Assembly (NCBI GenBank): GCA_946902985.2
Contig: OX336389.2
Coordinates: forward strand, 141,721,099-141,785,098
Source of the DNA: Meconema thalassinum
Lineage: Eukaryota > Arthropoda > Insecta > Orthoptera > Tettigoniidae
Reading direction: 5' to 3'
Length of the DNA: 64,000 bases
The notes beneath the pieces were generated by a model, which saw only the letters and a list, made by a program, of their open reading frames with translations, was not told the DNA's origin and made no database searches. This document shows positions 42,565 through 54,143 of the stretch, piece after piece (positions within the stretch are counted from its first letter, which is position 1; every line of letters begins with the position of its first letter). The translations under genes and the position numbers were made by a program.

Positions 42565-43446
42565 ATGGCCGCCAATAGTAATTTGGCAACATCACATAAC
42601 CCTTCATCAGATAGAGAAGAATCGTGCGGAACATGCAAAAAGGTCTTTGACAGGGATTGTGACGCAATTGAATGCGAGGGACCATGTAATTCCTGGTATC
42701 ACAAAATCTGCTCGAAATTAACAAACGGAGAATTCGACATAATGAAGAGATCCAAATGTAGACACTTTTGGTTCTGCGACTCATGTAGTCCAAAAATCTT
42801 AAAGCCAAAAGAGAGAAATAACCTGAAGGATTTGAACGAAAAAGTGGAAAACATTATCAATTTTCTGGAAAACGACATGAATAACATGATCACGAAGACA
42901 GTTGAGAAGGTGCTCCAACTCAAGGCAAAGCCGACAGCGAACAAAGAAGATAATAAAAGGACAGATCACCCTGTGCCCAGAAAGACACAAACTTTTGAAA
43001 CACTACAACAAGGAAAATCACAAGAATTAAATATCCAAGAAATACCTACATCTCGCCAAGAGCAAAGACCCGAGCCAGAAAGAGGACTCGGGACCTATGC
43101 AGGTGCAGCCAGAAGCCCACGAAATTCAAGAGAACCCCAGAAAATAATCGGAACTCAGGACCCAGTTGAAGGAGAACTTCAAGCAGGTCCTCGAGATGCA
43201 TGGCTGCACATTGGGAAACTACACCGTGATGCCACAAAAGAAAAAATCGAAAGGCATTTACAAAATCTAGGCGTTAACGAGGTGACAGAGTGCGTGGAGC
43301 TATCAACATTTGGTTACCTAAAGGCCTTTCGCGTAGCCATACCAATGGAAGATCTAGAAAAAGCAACTGACGAAAACTTCTGGCCAAGAGGAGTTACAGT
43401 CAGACGTTTTCGATTTCGTCGGTACACAGGAACAAGATATGACTAG
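42565..43446 (+). CDS. LINE ORF1 with PHD zinc finger
   Basis: 293 codons from ATG (CGGATAACATGG context). Residues about 20-78 form a PHD-like C4HC3 finger (CGTCKK..., ECEGPCNSWYHKIC, FWFCDSC). A predicted coiled coil with repeated N/K/L (about 88-125) follows, then a polar linker and a C-terminal RRM-like fold (AWLHIGKLHRDATKEKIE..., FRVAIP). PHD-containing ORF1s are known in CR1/L2-group LINEs; they are thought to bind RNA or chromatin. It is intact here. The stop overlaps the ORF2 start by 8 bp (ATG 43439), implying reinitiation or read-through coupling. Confidence 0.85.
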   Translation: MAANSNLATSHNPSSDREESCGTCKKVFDRDCDAIECEGPCNSWYHKICSKLTNGEFDIMKRSKCRHFWFCDSCSPKILKPKERNNLKDLNEKVENIINFLENDMNNMITKTVEKVLQLKAKPTANKEDNKRTDHPVPRKTQTFETLQQGKSQELNIQEIPTSRQEQRPEPERGLGTYAGAARSPRNSREPQKIIGTQDPVEGELQAGPRDAWLHIGKLHRDATKEKIERHLQNLGVNEVTECVELSTFGYLKAFRVAIPMEDLEKATDENFWPRGVTVRRFRFRRYTGTRYD

Positions 43447-46241
43447 GAAGATCCCAAACCCAACGAAACAAAAGAACAAAAATTCACTAAAACTACTACT
43501 ATGGAATGTTGAGGGACTAAAGAACTTAAGAACAGCAACCCCAACCAACTTTTGGAACAATTTTGACGTAATAATAGCCACTGAAACTTTCCTCTTAGAA
43601 GCAATCAATGATCCTCTCTTCTACAGTACACATGCACTAGCAAAATCAAAAGAACGTGGTAGACCAGAAGGAGGTGTAACCGTCATGTATAACAACACCG
43701 TAGGAAAACTCAAATTAAAACACACAGAAGAAAACACAGTCATAATAAAAACGGTTAGACTAACTATCATAGGACTCTACACAAGTCCAGCTCAATCAGT
43801 TGAAGATACTGTTGAATAAATAATTAATGCAATTTCAATAACAAGGGAAGAAGATAATGTGATCTTGGGAGGAGACCTAAACTGCAGACTGGACAAGCCT
43901 GACAAAAAAAACAGCTCTGGTTTTGGAGATTTTACAGGAAGAAGGGTTCACCCTAGTCAATAAAAAGGAAGAAAAGACTTACCTTGCACCCAACGGATCC
44001 AGTACAATAGACCTGATCTTCTACAGAGGAAAACACATTAAAATAAAATCACAGGTAGTGTTGGACCGATCAACAGTCGCCCTACTGAAAAAACACCTTC
44101 AAGTCCACACCATATTTGCCTTATTAGAAGACTCCGTATCAACGAAAACCTGTCACTCTCACTTGATCTCAAGGAAGCTGAACAATGACACATTAAAAAG
44201 GGAGAAGAACTTCTAGGAAATGTTCCTAGTCTAATAGAAGATGGTCTGCTACAATCTGCACTGGACTCCATGATGTTGTATATACATAATGTACAATTGC
44301 CAAAGAAAACACGAACAGCTCAGCCATGGTTTGACGAAGAATGCTATCGTACGAGAAAAGAAGCCCTTCATCTCCTTCATAAGGCGAAACAAACAAATAC
44401 ACCCGACGATCTGAAAGCATATGCACAAAAGAGGAAAGAATACAAGAAGCTAATTACGCTCAAAAAAGGAAACTCCACGGACGCAGATGATCAAATACAA
44501 GTGGAAGAAGCCCTAAGCGACCCCTTTATTGCAATCAAGAAGAGATACAGAGCAGGAGTGACAGGAATCCCAATGGATGTTTGGGAGCAACACTTCACCC
44601 AGATTTACAACAAGAACAATCTAGAACAAGCTTACGAAAAAGAAGAGACTTCAAACTTAGAATTTGAACCAATTACCGAGGACGAAGTAAGATGCACAAT
44701 CCTTGACACTAAAAAAAGGAAAAGCTACAGGACCAGACGAGGTGTTCAACGAAAACCTCCAAGACACTCTTGAAAAACTCGCCCAGCTGTGGACGAAGAT
44801 GTTTAACAAATGCCTTACGTCCGGAAAAATACCAGAGGACTGGATAAAGTCGAACATTATCTTGTTATACAAAGGAAAGGGAGACATAGAGGACCTCAAC
44901 GCATACAGGGGAATCGCACTCGAGAACAACATCTTTAAGATATTCTCCAAACTCCTGACGAAAAGACTCGACTCACTCACAGACGCCTTCATACCGGAAC
45001 CACAGTTTGGTTTCAGGAAGGGAAGAGGAACCCTCCATGCGGTTGGCAACCTCCTGGAAGATATTCAAAACGCTCTAAGACACACTTCTCGGAAATTCTA
45101 CGCAATTTTCGTAGATTTTACAAAAGCCTTTGATCTACTGAGCAGACAGATACTCATGAAGAAACTTGAAAATATGACAGGAAAGGATAACCCAACAACA
45201 GCTGCTATCAAAACCCTGCTAACTTACAATGAAATCATAATCAAAGATGGCGTATCGACCTCAGGAAACATTATACAGACCAACGGTGTTTTACAAGGAG
45301 ACCCGATTAGTCCTACCTTATTCAATTTCATCATGTCTGACGTCACTGACATATTACAAAAGGATTCAGTGAAAATGTACCTCTATGCAGATGACATAGT
45401 ACTAGGCTCGCATGATAGGAAGGCCCTGCAAGACACTCTAGATAGGTTTCAGGAATGGGTCGAGAATATCCAACTCCAGCTGAATACCGACAAGACAGTG
45501 CAAATGATTTTCAGAAGGGGAGGAAGATCATCTGTAAAATACAAAATATACTACAGAACAGAAGAGCTAAAGCTTGTAAATTCCTTCAGGTATCTGGGAA
45601 TCACTCTACAACCATCAAGTTCATCGTACAGAATTCACATACAGGAGAGGGCAGCAGCTGCCAACAAAGCTATCTACGACATTAAGAATCCGACAAGACT
45701 AGTACTAGACACTGCAATAACACTTTTCTACGCAAAGATAATGCCTGTCTTGACCTATGGCATTGAACTAATATGGAACAACTTGACAAACAGAGACCTA
45801 CTGACCCTCGAAAGTGTTAAAGCAAGATACCTGAAGAGAATTTTTGGCATATCAAAATACACTCCTTCAAGACTGGCCTATGAGCTTGCAAAAACGTGCT
45901 TCCTCATAGAAGACTTGAGGTTCCGAAAACAGCTACCAGCGACCAAACAAGAGTCAGACCTACTTCGGGACAGACAAAGCAAGAGATCGGACATCTGGCT
46001 CGATTTCTATACAACAGACGCGATGCTGGATAGGAACTGGACGGGAGCAAACAAGGACCTACGAAGCGCCATAACTAGGCTCTCAGTGCACGGTTTCCAT
46101 CACAAAATATGCACGAGAATCAGTTTTCACGATCCCTCGCCAGTGTGTGTATGCATCCTCTGCGGGAAGGCCTGTGAGCGCTACCATTTCACTGTGTGCC
46201 AAAAGCGCACAAAATCACTGAAGGAATACAGCAAAGAATAA
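43439..46241 (+). pseudogene. LINE ORF2: APE endonuclease and reverse transcriptase
   Basis: The endonuclease starts LLLWNVEGLKNLR, with IIATETFLL and, after an in-frame TAA at 43817-43819, GGDLNCRLDK (catalytic D kept). Breaks lie at an A8 run (43904-43911), a TGA near 44185 and an A7 run (44711-44717). The RT then reads openly from 44703 to 46241: KATGPDEVFNENLQ, YRGIALENN, FGFRKGRGT, FVDFTKAFDLL, QGDPISPTLFNF, LYADDIVLGS (catalytic pair intact) and SFRYLGITL. The C-terminal CILCGKACERYHFTVCQK is a zinc-knuckle-like motif. RT and endonuclease active sites look functional; only the frame breaks kill it. Confidence 0.9.
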
Positions 46242-46326
46242 TTATATTTACATGCACATGTAATCTAAACTGTTATACTCTATGGTCGTTCGACTGCAAT
46301 AAAGTTTTATTATTACTAAATTGAAT

Positions 46327-47650
46327 AATAACAAGTGACAAGTGGTGTTATTGCAAATGGCGGCAGCTCCGTTCGCTCTAATCATGTGACAACATAATTT
46401 ATATGTAGGGCAGGTATTAATTGCTGAAGTGTAAATCTTGCTCATAGTTTCAGTCGGTATAATTATACTGTAATCAGAATTCTTGGATTTACTTTTATTT
46501 GTTTGATTTTCGCGTAAAAATCCGAATATAGGTACGATATAGTCTTGTGCATAGTGGACAATTCTTCCCTTATATTTATAATGTAATTTATTCATGCCAA
46601 ATTTTCCAAACAATTGTTTTCATCTTGCTGAACACTTCTGTCAAGTTTTTGTAAATGTGCGGGATCAGCTTTAGTTTAGTTAACGGTAGGCTACTTAAGT
46701 AGTTTGATATGCAGTAGGGCCTACCCATGTCCAAAATTTTCCTATCTATGCTAATACTTGCATGCATGCAGCTGTCTCAATCAAATACTACAAGTACAGT
46801 ATTAAAGATACAAAGTGACTTGTGATCGAAGCACCCAGGTTTGGACCCTGGTCCTATTTTGACATACACCTGCATGGCTGTGACTTCTGGTGTCCTATGC
46901 GCCAGGGAATAGGGCAAGGATTGATGCAATCCTAGGCATGGGCGAAATGAAGTCGACAAAGAATGTTTGTTGGCTCTAGACATATATATGTTAATATTGT
47001 TTGTTTACTTGCTAGAAGATATTAATGCAGATACCCTCCAGCAAAATAATAGTAGGCTTTATTGACTACTTTGTTATCTTCCCTCTGGTCCTCTATTATG
47101 CTTAGCCTAAAGCCTGCAAGGTGTAGACCTACTACATTGTTGTATGTAAAAGCCTAGGAGTACAGTAGGGCTTCATTCAGTAGTGTACGTTAGCCCATAG
47201 CTCCTTTTGAGTGCTGCTTCATTGTAGGTTTCAGGCTTACTGTGTTAGTAATCATCTTTTTATGTATGCAGCATGTCAAATTGTACCTCCCTATTTGATG
47301 GTGGAGCCTGCTAACATGCATTTTAAAGCTGAGAGAACAAGGGTTGTTCTGGCATCGTAGGGACATTTTTCTTACACTGAGGGTTAAAGTTCTCTTAGCT
47401 TGACCACCCAAAATATGTAAAAAAGTTAGCATTGTATTCCTGTGCATGACAATGGAGTTCAGTACCTAGTATTTGTTCTAGGTGCTGAATAGGATCCAAA
47501 TCTGTAATGGGTTCTTTACAGTCTAGGTGGAAACTGTTCTCAATGAGTGAATGACAATTTGTAGTTCCAGGAAGAAAGGCTATCAAGTTTTCAACTCCCC
47601 TATATCTTGTAGACACACAACTCCCTAGTCTTACCCATTAGACCTAGATA
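46327..47650 (+). repeat. Repeat X, left arm, inner part
   Basis: Matches 52507-53790 in inverted orientation at roughly 90-93% by eye, including TAACGGTAGGC, GGTTTGGACCCTGGTCCTAT and the end ACTCCCTAGTCTTACCCATTAG. With 41534-41640 the arm is about 1.43 kb. Two short ORFs are present in both arms, but their differences are mostly amino-acid-changing, so I do not call genes. Confidence 0.88.
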
Positions 47651-47982
47651 CAGGCCTGGACACAATTCTTGTTTGACCACCTCGTGTAGTGGCTAGCATT
47701 CTCGGTTCTTTCCCCAGAGGTCTGGGTTGGTTTCCTGGCCCTGCCCATAAAAGTATTTCTGGTCTGAGAGCTGAAACGGGGTAAGCTAAGCCTCCTGAGG
47801 CGAGGTGGATTCGATTCCCACCTAGGCCATCTTGGAAGTGGTTTACCACGTCTACTGCAGGCAAATGCCGAGATGGTTCCTTATTTATGGCCACGGCTGC
47901 CTCCCTCCCAATCCTCACCCAAAGTACAAAGACACACTAATACAGTCACCATATTACAACAGTTTATCGTAAAGAGATACAC

Positions 47983-48627
47983 CATGGTGTCCACAGGCAG
48001 GAAAAGTCAGGAATTTTGTTTTTGGTCAGGAAAAGTCAGGAAAAAGTGTGAAAAAATGGCATGAGTCAGGAAAAAATGGCGAAAAGTATTAGAAAGTCAA
48101 GAATGTTATATTAACCATACAGTATTTTGTGTTTTACAGTCATATTTTGATGTTACTAGTTCAACTAATCTCTAAAGATAAAAATCAATAACTCACTGGC
48201 CATTATGGTAAGTTTCCATTTTTACAGTACTGTACATCATAGTAAAAACCTCCTTTACCTATTTTTGTACGCGTTTTTTTACTTCGGAGTAGGGATTTGG
48301 CGACCCCATCACTATAGTTTAGGTTATTAAGTACTTACGTTATATGTTAGTTATTGTTGTTTTAAGGGGCGGAACTACGAAGTCATCTGCCCGCCCATTA
48401 AGTACTTTGATTTATGTGTTATTGCATTATAATTTACCTTATTTTCTATTTTATATGAATAAAGAAGCAAGCGCAGGGCAAATTCTGCAAATGAAAAAAG
48501 ATATAAATATTTTTGCTCAATAAACCTTTTTTCCGATGTTACGATGACTTCGCGAGTCAGGAATTTTGTTGAAAAATGGTCAGGAACAGTCAGGAAAATT
48601 GACATTGACAATTCTGTGGACACCATG
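47983..48627. mobile_element. 645 bp MITE with 14 bp inverted ends
   Basis: CATGGTGTCCACAG at the left and its exact reverse complement at the right, flanked by the 5 bp repeat TACAC (47978-47982 and 48628-48632). Near both ends GTCAGGAAAAGTCAGG-type words repeat. No coding capacity. The superfamily is uncertain: 5 bp duplications do not fit hAT (8) or mariner (TA). Confidence 0.85.
48337..48396 (-). mobile_element. 60 bp 3'-end-only retroposon insertion
   Basis: Flanked by exact 11 bp repeats ATTAAGTACTT (48326-48336 and 48397-48407) inside the MITE. On the minus strand it reads GGGCGGGCAGATGACTTCG, then CCGCCCCTTAAAACAACAA. This is the last 60 bases of the family whose long form is at 4275-5592. 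Confidence 0.85.
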
Positions 48628-48705
48628 TACACACACCTAAGTACATGGGTCTCAATGACCACCATGTCCAAGCCCCTTAAATGATAAAGCAACAACAAAA
48701 CAACT

Positions 48706-50502
48706 TGTGTTATAAGTGGTCGTGCTACAGTGTTGCAAATTTCTGAACTATAAGAGAACAAATCTGTTTCAGCTTTATCACATTCGTCATTTGAGACCTT
48801 CTCTAGCTTCATGAAGATAAGGGGTAATAAATGAAACAAGTAGCCTATCAGGCGCCCAGCCTACACTAGGACTGGGCAGAAGAGCAACTCACTGTGCTGC
48901 TCCTCTTCACAGTCCTACTGCAAACAAACATTCCCCCACTCTGACTCTGCTATATTGAAAGGAGGATTACCAACCATTTGCATATATGTGGTGTTGATTT
49001 ACAATAATACTACTACATGCATTGCATTTATCTGTGTAGGCCTACATTGAAATTTAATTTTTGCTTCGACTTGTGCTTTGGACATTTGCAGTTTATCTTC
49101 CACCCGGGGCAGGTTCAGTTTTCCAAAGAGGGTTTCCGAGGCTGGAGTTTGCGGTCGGGTGGCTTAAAACAGTGTGCCATCAACCATCCAAGTAGCCTAC
49201 TGACCACGTTCAAGATCTCATGTGTTTCTGTGTTCTCAACGAGCTTAACCATTGGTATTCACATCTCTGAAGGTTGTTTTCAGCTGCACAATCAAATGTA
49301 AAAGACAATGTAAACATGCAGAAAGCGGTATTCAAATAAATGAAATCCGTCTTTCACAAAGTAATTATCATTTCTCGAAACCTACTCCTCATCCTGAATC
49401 CACATTACTGTATCGAATATTGAGGTTATATTGATCTCATGCGGTAGAGGAGGTTGCGGGTAGAATTTATGGGAGAATGAAATATATGAACATAGCATTT
49501 CATAGCTATATTAGTGGTGGATAAAGTAACTGGCCGAAAACGCCCTTGTGCATCATGATTGGGGCGAGGAGGGGTTACGAATGTTTTGAGGTTATGATGG
49601 CACAATGAAGCAAACTCTAATTACTCTTGATTATATAATTTTTAACAGATTTTAGTCATTATTAAGAACATTTATATTGAATTAAAAGCACCGATAGGCT
49701 TTCAAATAGGCAAATAAATGTAAAAAAAGTTTTCGTACATTTGGAAATCATACCAACATGTCACACCAAAACTCATCATTAATATTTCATTTTTGGAACG
49801 ATATCGCCTCCTGAGGTGCAATAATGCATGCTTTTGATTCAATGTTAAACACTGACAATCAGTTTTGACCGTATTAATGTGCGTTTGTAATGATCACAGT
49901 CAATCGTAGTTACTTGATATGCGAGATTGGTAGCCATTGTAGCCCAAACAATGCCACGTGGACCTGAAATCTGAGCCAATATAAGCGTCTAGAAAATTAG
50001 CATTGAGTGTTGTCTCTCTTATTATATGCTCCTTGGACTACAGCACGTGCAAATTGATACTGATAATCTCTTCGGCAACCGAGATATGTTCACTCATACC
50101 ATAAGCATAACGAATAGAATATAAAGTGTGATCTCTTCTCCCTCAATAGCATGTAATGAATACGGATCGGGTTGGCACTCGCCGCTATGCAGCGCTACAG
50201 TCGATTTGAGATTGTTGATTTCCACATATGTTTATGTGTTTATGTGCGATATTTTAAGTATTTAATCGATCGGAGTGTTTTGGTGGTGTTCTGTGCAAAC
50301 GTTTATTGATATACAAGTGCTTACACTATTACCTCATAGTATTAATACCTGAAATGCTATTGTAGGAAGCATTAACTGAAATGGAATTTAATTTCTTGTC
50401 GTGTGTTGACGTTATCTTCGTGTTAATTTTATTGTTATTTAATGTAAGTAAACAGCAGTTTAGCCCTTACATTTTCATGAGTGCTTAATGTGAGTAGTGA
50501 AG
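48706..50502. other. Spacer between X arms, nothing recognised
   Basis: A+T-rich, no supported ORF or repeat. It may include the 5' region or introns of the THAP gene that follows. Confidence 0.4.
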
Positions 50503-50820
50503 ATGCCTTGCTCTATTGTACTAGAATGCAGATCTAGCTGTGGGGACTGTTAAGAGGTCAGACGGTTTTTCAAACCTCCTAAAGATAAGGAACGATTTAT
50601 CAAGTGCAAAGGGGCCATACCAGGGAAGGATAGGGAACTTACTGAAAAGTCCTACATCTGTGATGCTCACTTTTCAGAAGATTTAATTGTTAAATTTGAC
50701 AAATTTGTGATAGAAGGGAAGGATGTAGTACTTCTCCAAAGAACCAACTGGCGATTGAAAGACTATTCTGTTCCACATATATTTCCTAATTTGCCTAAGT
50801 ATTTGTCCGGTATGGTGTAA
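50503..50820 (+). pseudogene. THAP-domain gene remnant
   Basis: ATG at 50503 opens a frame of 105 codons to TAA 50818-50820, with one in-frame TAA at codon 17 (50551-50553). Translation shows a complete THAP zinc finger: MPCSIVLEC at the start, RRFFKPPKD, YICDAHFSEDLIV (C-x2-H) and SVPHIF, the AVPTIF-like box that closes the domain. No further exon is recognised downstream. THAP fingers bind DNA in P-element/THAP9 transposases and in host THAP proteins. Position between two long inverted repeats suggests it could be the transposase of that structure, but the catalytic core is not visible. Confidence 0.75.
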
Positions 50821-52506
50821 ATAAAAATGCTCTTGATGCCATTAAAGACTACTTCTGTGAAGAAAGGGATGAGAATAGAAAGACCATGAGTTAAAACACA
50901 TATATGTACCGTAATGCTGAAGGAGGCGTGATCAGTTTTAGGCAATAGCCTACTCTATGAAGGGGTCATAAATATGCCTTCTATGCCTGTTTAATGTTAA
51001 GTTCTTCTGAAATGATGGTAGTTTACTGATTTTGGTGTTTGTGGAGTGAAATTTATGATTATTATTGAATTGTATAGTAATCTACGGTAAAGTTGAAAGT
51101 TGCGTTCGTACGGCTTTTTTTTCTGTGTTGCAAGTCTGTTAAGGGAATGTAAAATGTGTAACAATGTGAAGAAATCCTAACTGATAGCGAGGTTAATTTT
51201 TCAGTTCTTTTTATAAATTTACCGATAGCTGGCAAAACTAATTGCATTTTGAACTTGCTCTCTGTCTTCACTTATTGTCGAAACTGGACTATTACAGGAG
51301 ACGACTTATTAAATTATAATTGGGCACAGTAAAGTAAGTGGAGATGTTGAACTTATTAGCGCCTATGAGGATATCTTGCGGTGCTTTAACGTGTAAAACA
51401 GGTCGCAAGGTTTTAAAAGTCTCGTAAGCGCCAATGCTAACTTACATCACAGATCGGAGCCAGCGCTGCGCTGCGGCGGACCAGGCGTACTAGGCCAGTG
51501 ATATCACTTTCTTATTCTATACGTTATGCCATAAGGGTATTGGGATCACTGACACGTCATTCTGAGGTCAGTAAATCTCCGGAATATCAATAAAATGAAT
51601 GTATAATAACGGCTGACACATATCAACTTAGGTGCTGAGTACACGCAATAAGCGATCAGTAACAGAGTAACGAATGAAAAACAATTTCTGGAAACATTCT
51701 TGTAAATTGTATATATATGCCGTGAAATTATGCATTCTTCAATTAATGATGTACCTATAAACGTAGCTCACTATACAGGCCTAGATTCGACATATCGTAA
51801 TCGGTCCTTGGTAATGAATTCCTGTTTTCATGAAATAACCAACACTTCCCCCAAGTAATCCCAGCACTCTACATCAAATACTACAGCTTTTAATCACGCT
51901 AGCAGCACAATAAACTTAATAATAACGGGAAGTAGATCAAAGCCAAAAATGCACTTTAAGCCAAATCAATTTCACACCTCAGCTCCACATAAAACTTAAC
52001 ACAAATAAAAACCTACTCAAAATATACTCTCCCCACCGGTTTACAACTATTAAGCGAACTATTCGCACCCAGAACCGAAACACCCCGAAATGGGATCAAA
52101 TGTAAACATGCAATAGCCTAGCCCGATCACGTCTGGTTCAGCACCACCGCATAAGCTATGTATAATTTAACTTCACAATAACTTCAAAATTACGGCTAAG
52201 TGACCTATCTGCCTGAGAAGTAAAGGTATTACCGGCTTGCCTGGGATGATGGGTCAACAAACCGGTACTTAAAACTAAGATTTTACGCTTTAAATAACCA
52301 AATTCAGCCCATTTTACAACTACAAGAAACACAAAATATTTACTGCCAGTATAAATACATGTATAACAGCAAACTACCAGTAACCAATCACAGAGCCGGA
52401 TTCGCAATATTGCACCATGCGCTCGCTGCCATCTTGCTATACCTGTCATCGTCTATTCGGCTTACTGCTGCCTTAGCTACCAGCCATTCATGTATAGAGA
52501 TCAGTG
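50821..52506. other. Spacer between X arms, nothing recognised
   Basis: No domain or repeat is recognised. A G+C-rich stretch around 51450-51500 (CCAGCGCTGCGCTGCGGCGG) stands out from the A+T-rich background but has no identified role. Confidence 0.4.
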
Positions 52507-53902
52507 ATCTAGGCCTAATGGGTAAGACTAGGGAGTTGTGTGTCTAACATGGTAGCTTTTCTTCCTGGAATTACAAACTGTCATTCACTCATTGAGAACA
52601 GTTTCCAGCTAGACTGTAAAGAACCCATTACATATTTGGGTGCTATTCAGCACCTAGAACAAATACTAGGTACTGAACTCCATTGTCATGCACAGGAATA
52701 CAATGCTAACTTTCTTACATATTTTGGGTGGTCAAGCTAAGAGAACTTTAACCCTCAGTGTAAGAAAAATGTCCCTACGATGCCAGAACAACCCTTGTTC
52801 TCTCAGCTATAAAATGCATGTTAGCGGGCTCCACCATCAAATAGGGAGGTACAATTTGACATGCTGCATACATAAAATGAGGATTACTAACACAGTAAGA
52901 CTGAAACCTACAATGAAGCAGCACTCAAAAGGAGCTACGGGCTAACGTACACTACTGAATGAAGCCCTACTGTACTCCTAGGCTTTTACATACAACAATG
53001 TAGTAGGCCTACACCTTGCAGGCTTTAGGCTAAGCATAATAGAGGACCAGAGGGAAGATAACAAAGTAGTCAATAAAGCCTACTATTATTTTGCGGGAGG
53101 GTATCTGTATTAATATCTTCTAGCAAGTACACAAACAATATTAACATATATTCCTAGAGCCAACAAACATTCTTTGTCGACTTAATTTCGACTTTTTCGC
53201 CCATGCCTAGGATTGTATCAATCCTTGCCTTATTCCCTGGCGCATAGGACACCAGAAGTCACAGCCATGCAGAGTGTATGTCACAATAGGACCAGGGTCC
53301 AAACCTGGGTGCTTTGATCACAAATCACTTTGTATCTTTAATACTGTACTTGCAGTATTTGATTGAGACAGCTGCATGCATGCAAGTATTAGCATAGATA
53401 GGAAAATTATGGACATGGATAGGCCCTACCGCATATCAAACTACTTAAGTTGCCTACCGTTAACTAAACTAAAGCTGATCCTGCACATTTACAAAGACTT
53501 GACAGATGTCTTCAGCAAGATGAAAACAATTGTTTGGTACATTTGGCAGGAATAAATTACATATTGTCCAATATGTACAAGACTGCCGTACCTAAATTCG
53601 GATTTTTACGCGAAAAACATACAAATAAAAGTAAATCCATAAATTCTGATTAGTCAGTATAATTATACCGACAGAAACTATGACAAAGGTTTACATCTTG
53701 GCAATTAAAACCTACCCTACATATCAATTATGTTGTCCCACGTTTAGATCGAACGTAGCTGTCACCATTTCTAATAACACCGCTATAGTCACTTGTTATT
53801 CAATTTAGTATTGGATCCAACATAATACAGATTAATTCACTAAAAATGGAGTATACTGCAACATTTGTCGGCATGCGGGCCCAAACAGTAAACAAAACGC
53901 AC
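52507..53902 (-). repeat. Repeat X, right arm (inverted)
   Basis: An uninterrupted 1396 bp copy in opposite orientation to 41534-41640 plus 46327-47650. It preserves the LINE empty site (ATACTAAATTGAATAACAAG in reverse complement, about 53791-53810). The outer end is at GTGCGTTTTGTTTACTG (reverse of 53902-53886), the inner end near ATCTAGGCCTAATGGG. Confidence 0.9.
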
Positions 53903-53981
53903 ATGGCGGTCTTTGTTTTGGTTCGAATCGCCCATAACAGTGTCCCGCGCCTGGTCATAATTTTATTTCCCGCATGTACGC

Positions 53982-54047
53982 GCCGCTAGGCCGGTGAAGG
54001 TGGCCTTGGTAGATGCGGCCGCTAGGCCGGTCAAGATGGCCTTGGCG
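53982..54047 (+). repeat. Two-copy 36 bp tandem duplication
   Basis: GCCGCTAGGCCGGTGAAGG and GCCGCTAGGCCGGTCAAGA each continue TGGCCTTGG. The second copy is 30 bp. G+C-rich, next to the mariner fragment. Confidence 0.8.
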
Positions 54048-54143
54048 TTCTCCCCGCAATGAACACGTGCGCTGCGATCGGCAATGTTGCAATAAGCTGT
54101 CAGTATCTCCGGCGTACCTTTCCCGCTTCATGATGTCAAAGTT

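Larger units (their letters stand above)
41641..46311 (+). mobile_element. Full-length LINE with PHD-finger ORF1 (CR1/L2-like)
   Basis: Bounded by a perfect 15 bp target duplication ATTACTAAATTGAAT (41626-41640 and 46312-46326); the empty site is visible in the other arm of repeat X. A 924 bp 5' UTR precedes ORF1 (42565-43446) and ORF2 (endonuclease, RT). The 3' end is GCAATAAAGTTTTATTATT. It is dead through stop codons and homopolymer-linked frameshifts. The 5' UTR contains an 80 bp block shared with repeat X and the word CTAACCTAGTAGCGG shared with the 40 bp minisatellite. Confidence 0.9.
47675..48705 (+). mobile_element. Dimeric tRNA-SINE interrupted by a MITE
   Basis: The first module has GTGTAGTGGCTAGCATTC; the second has GAGGTGGATTCGATTCCC (B box). 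The body includes GTTTACCACG, GCAAATGCCGAGATGG and CCACGGCTGCCTCC. After the insertion the tail is AAGTACATGGG, ATGTCCAAGCCCCTTAAA and AACAACAA. It is interrupted at 47983-48627 with a TACAC duplication. Confidence 0.85.

Noticed and set aside
46327..47650. Short ORFs conserved in both arms of repeat X
   Set aside because: Between the arms most differences change the amino acid, so there is no sign of coding constraint.
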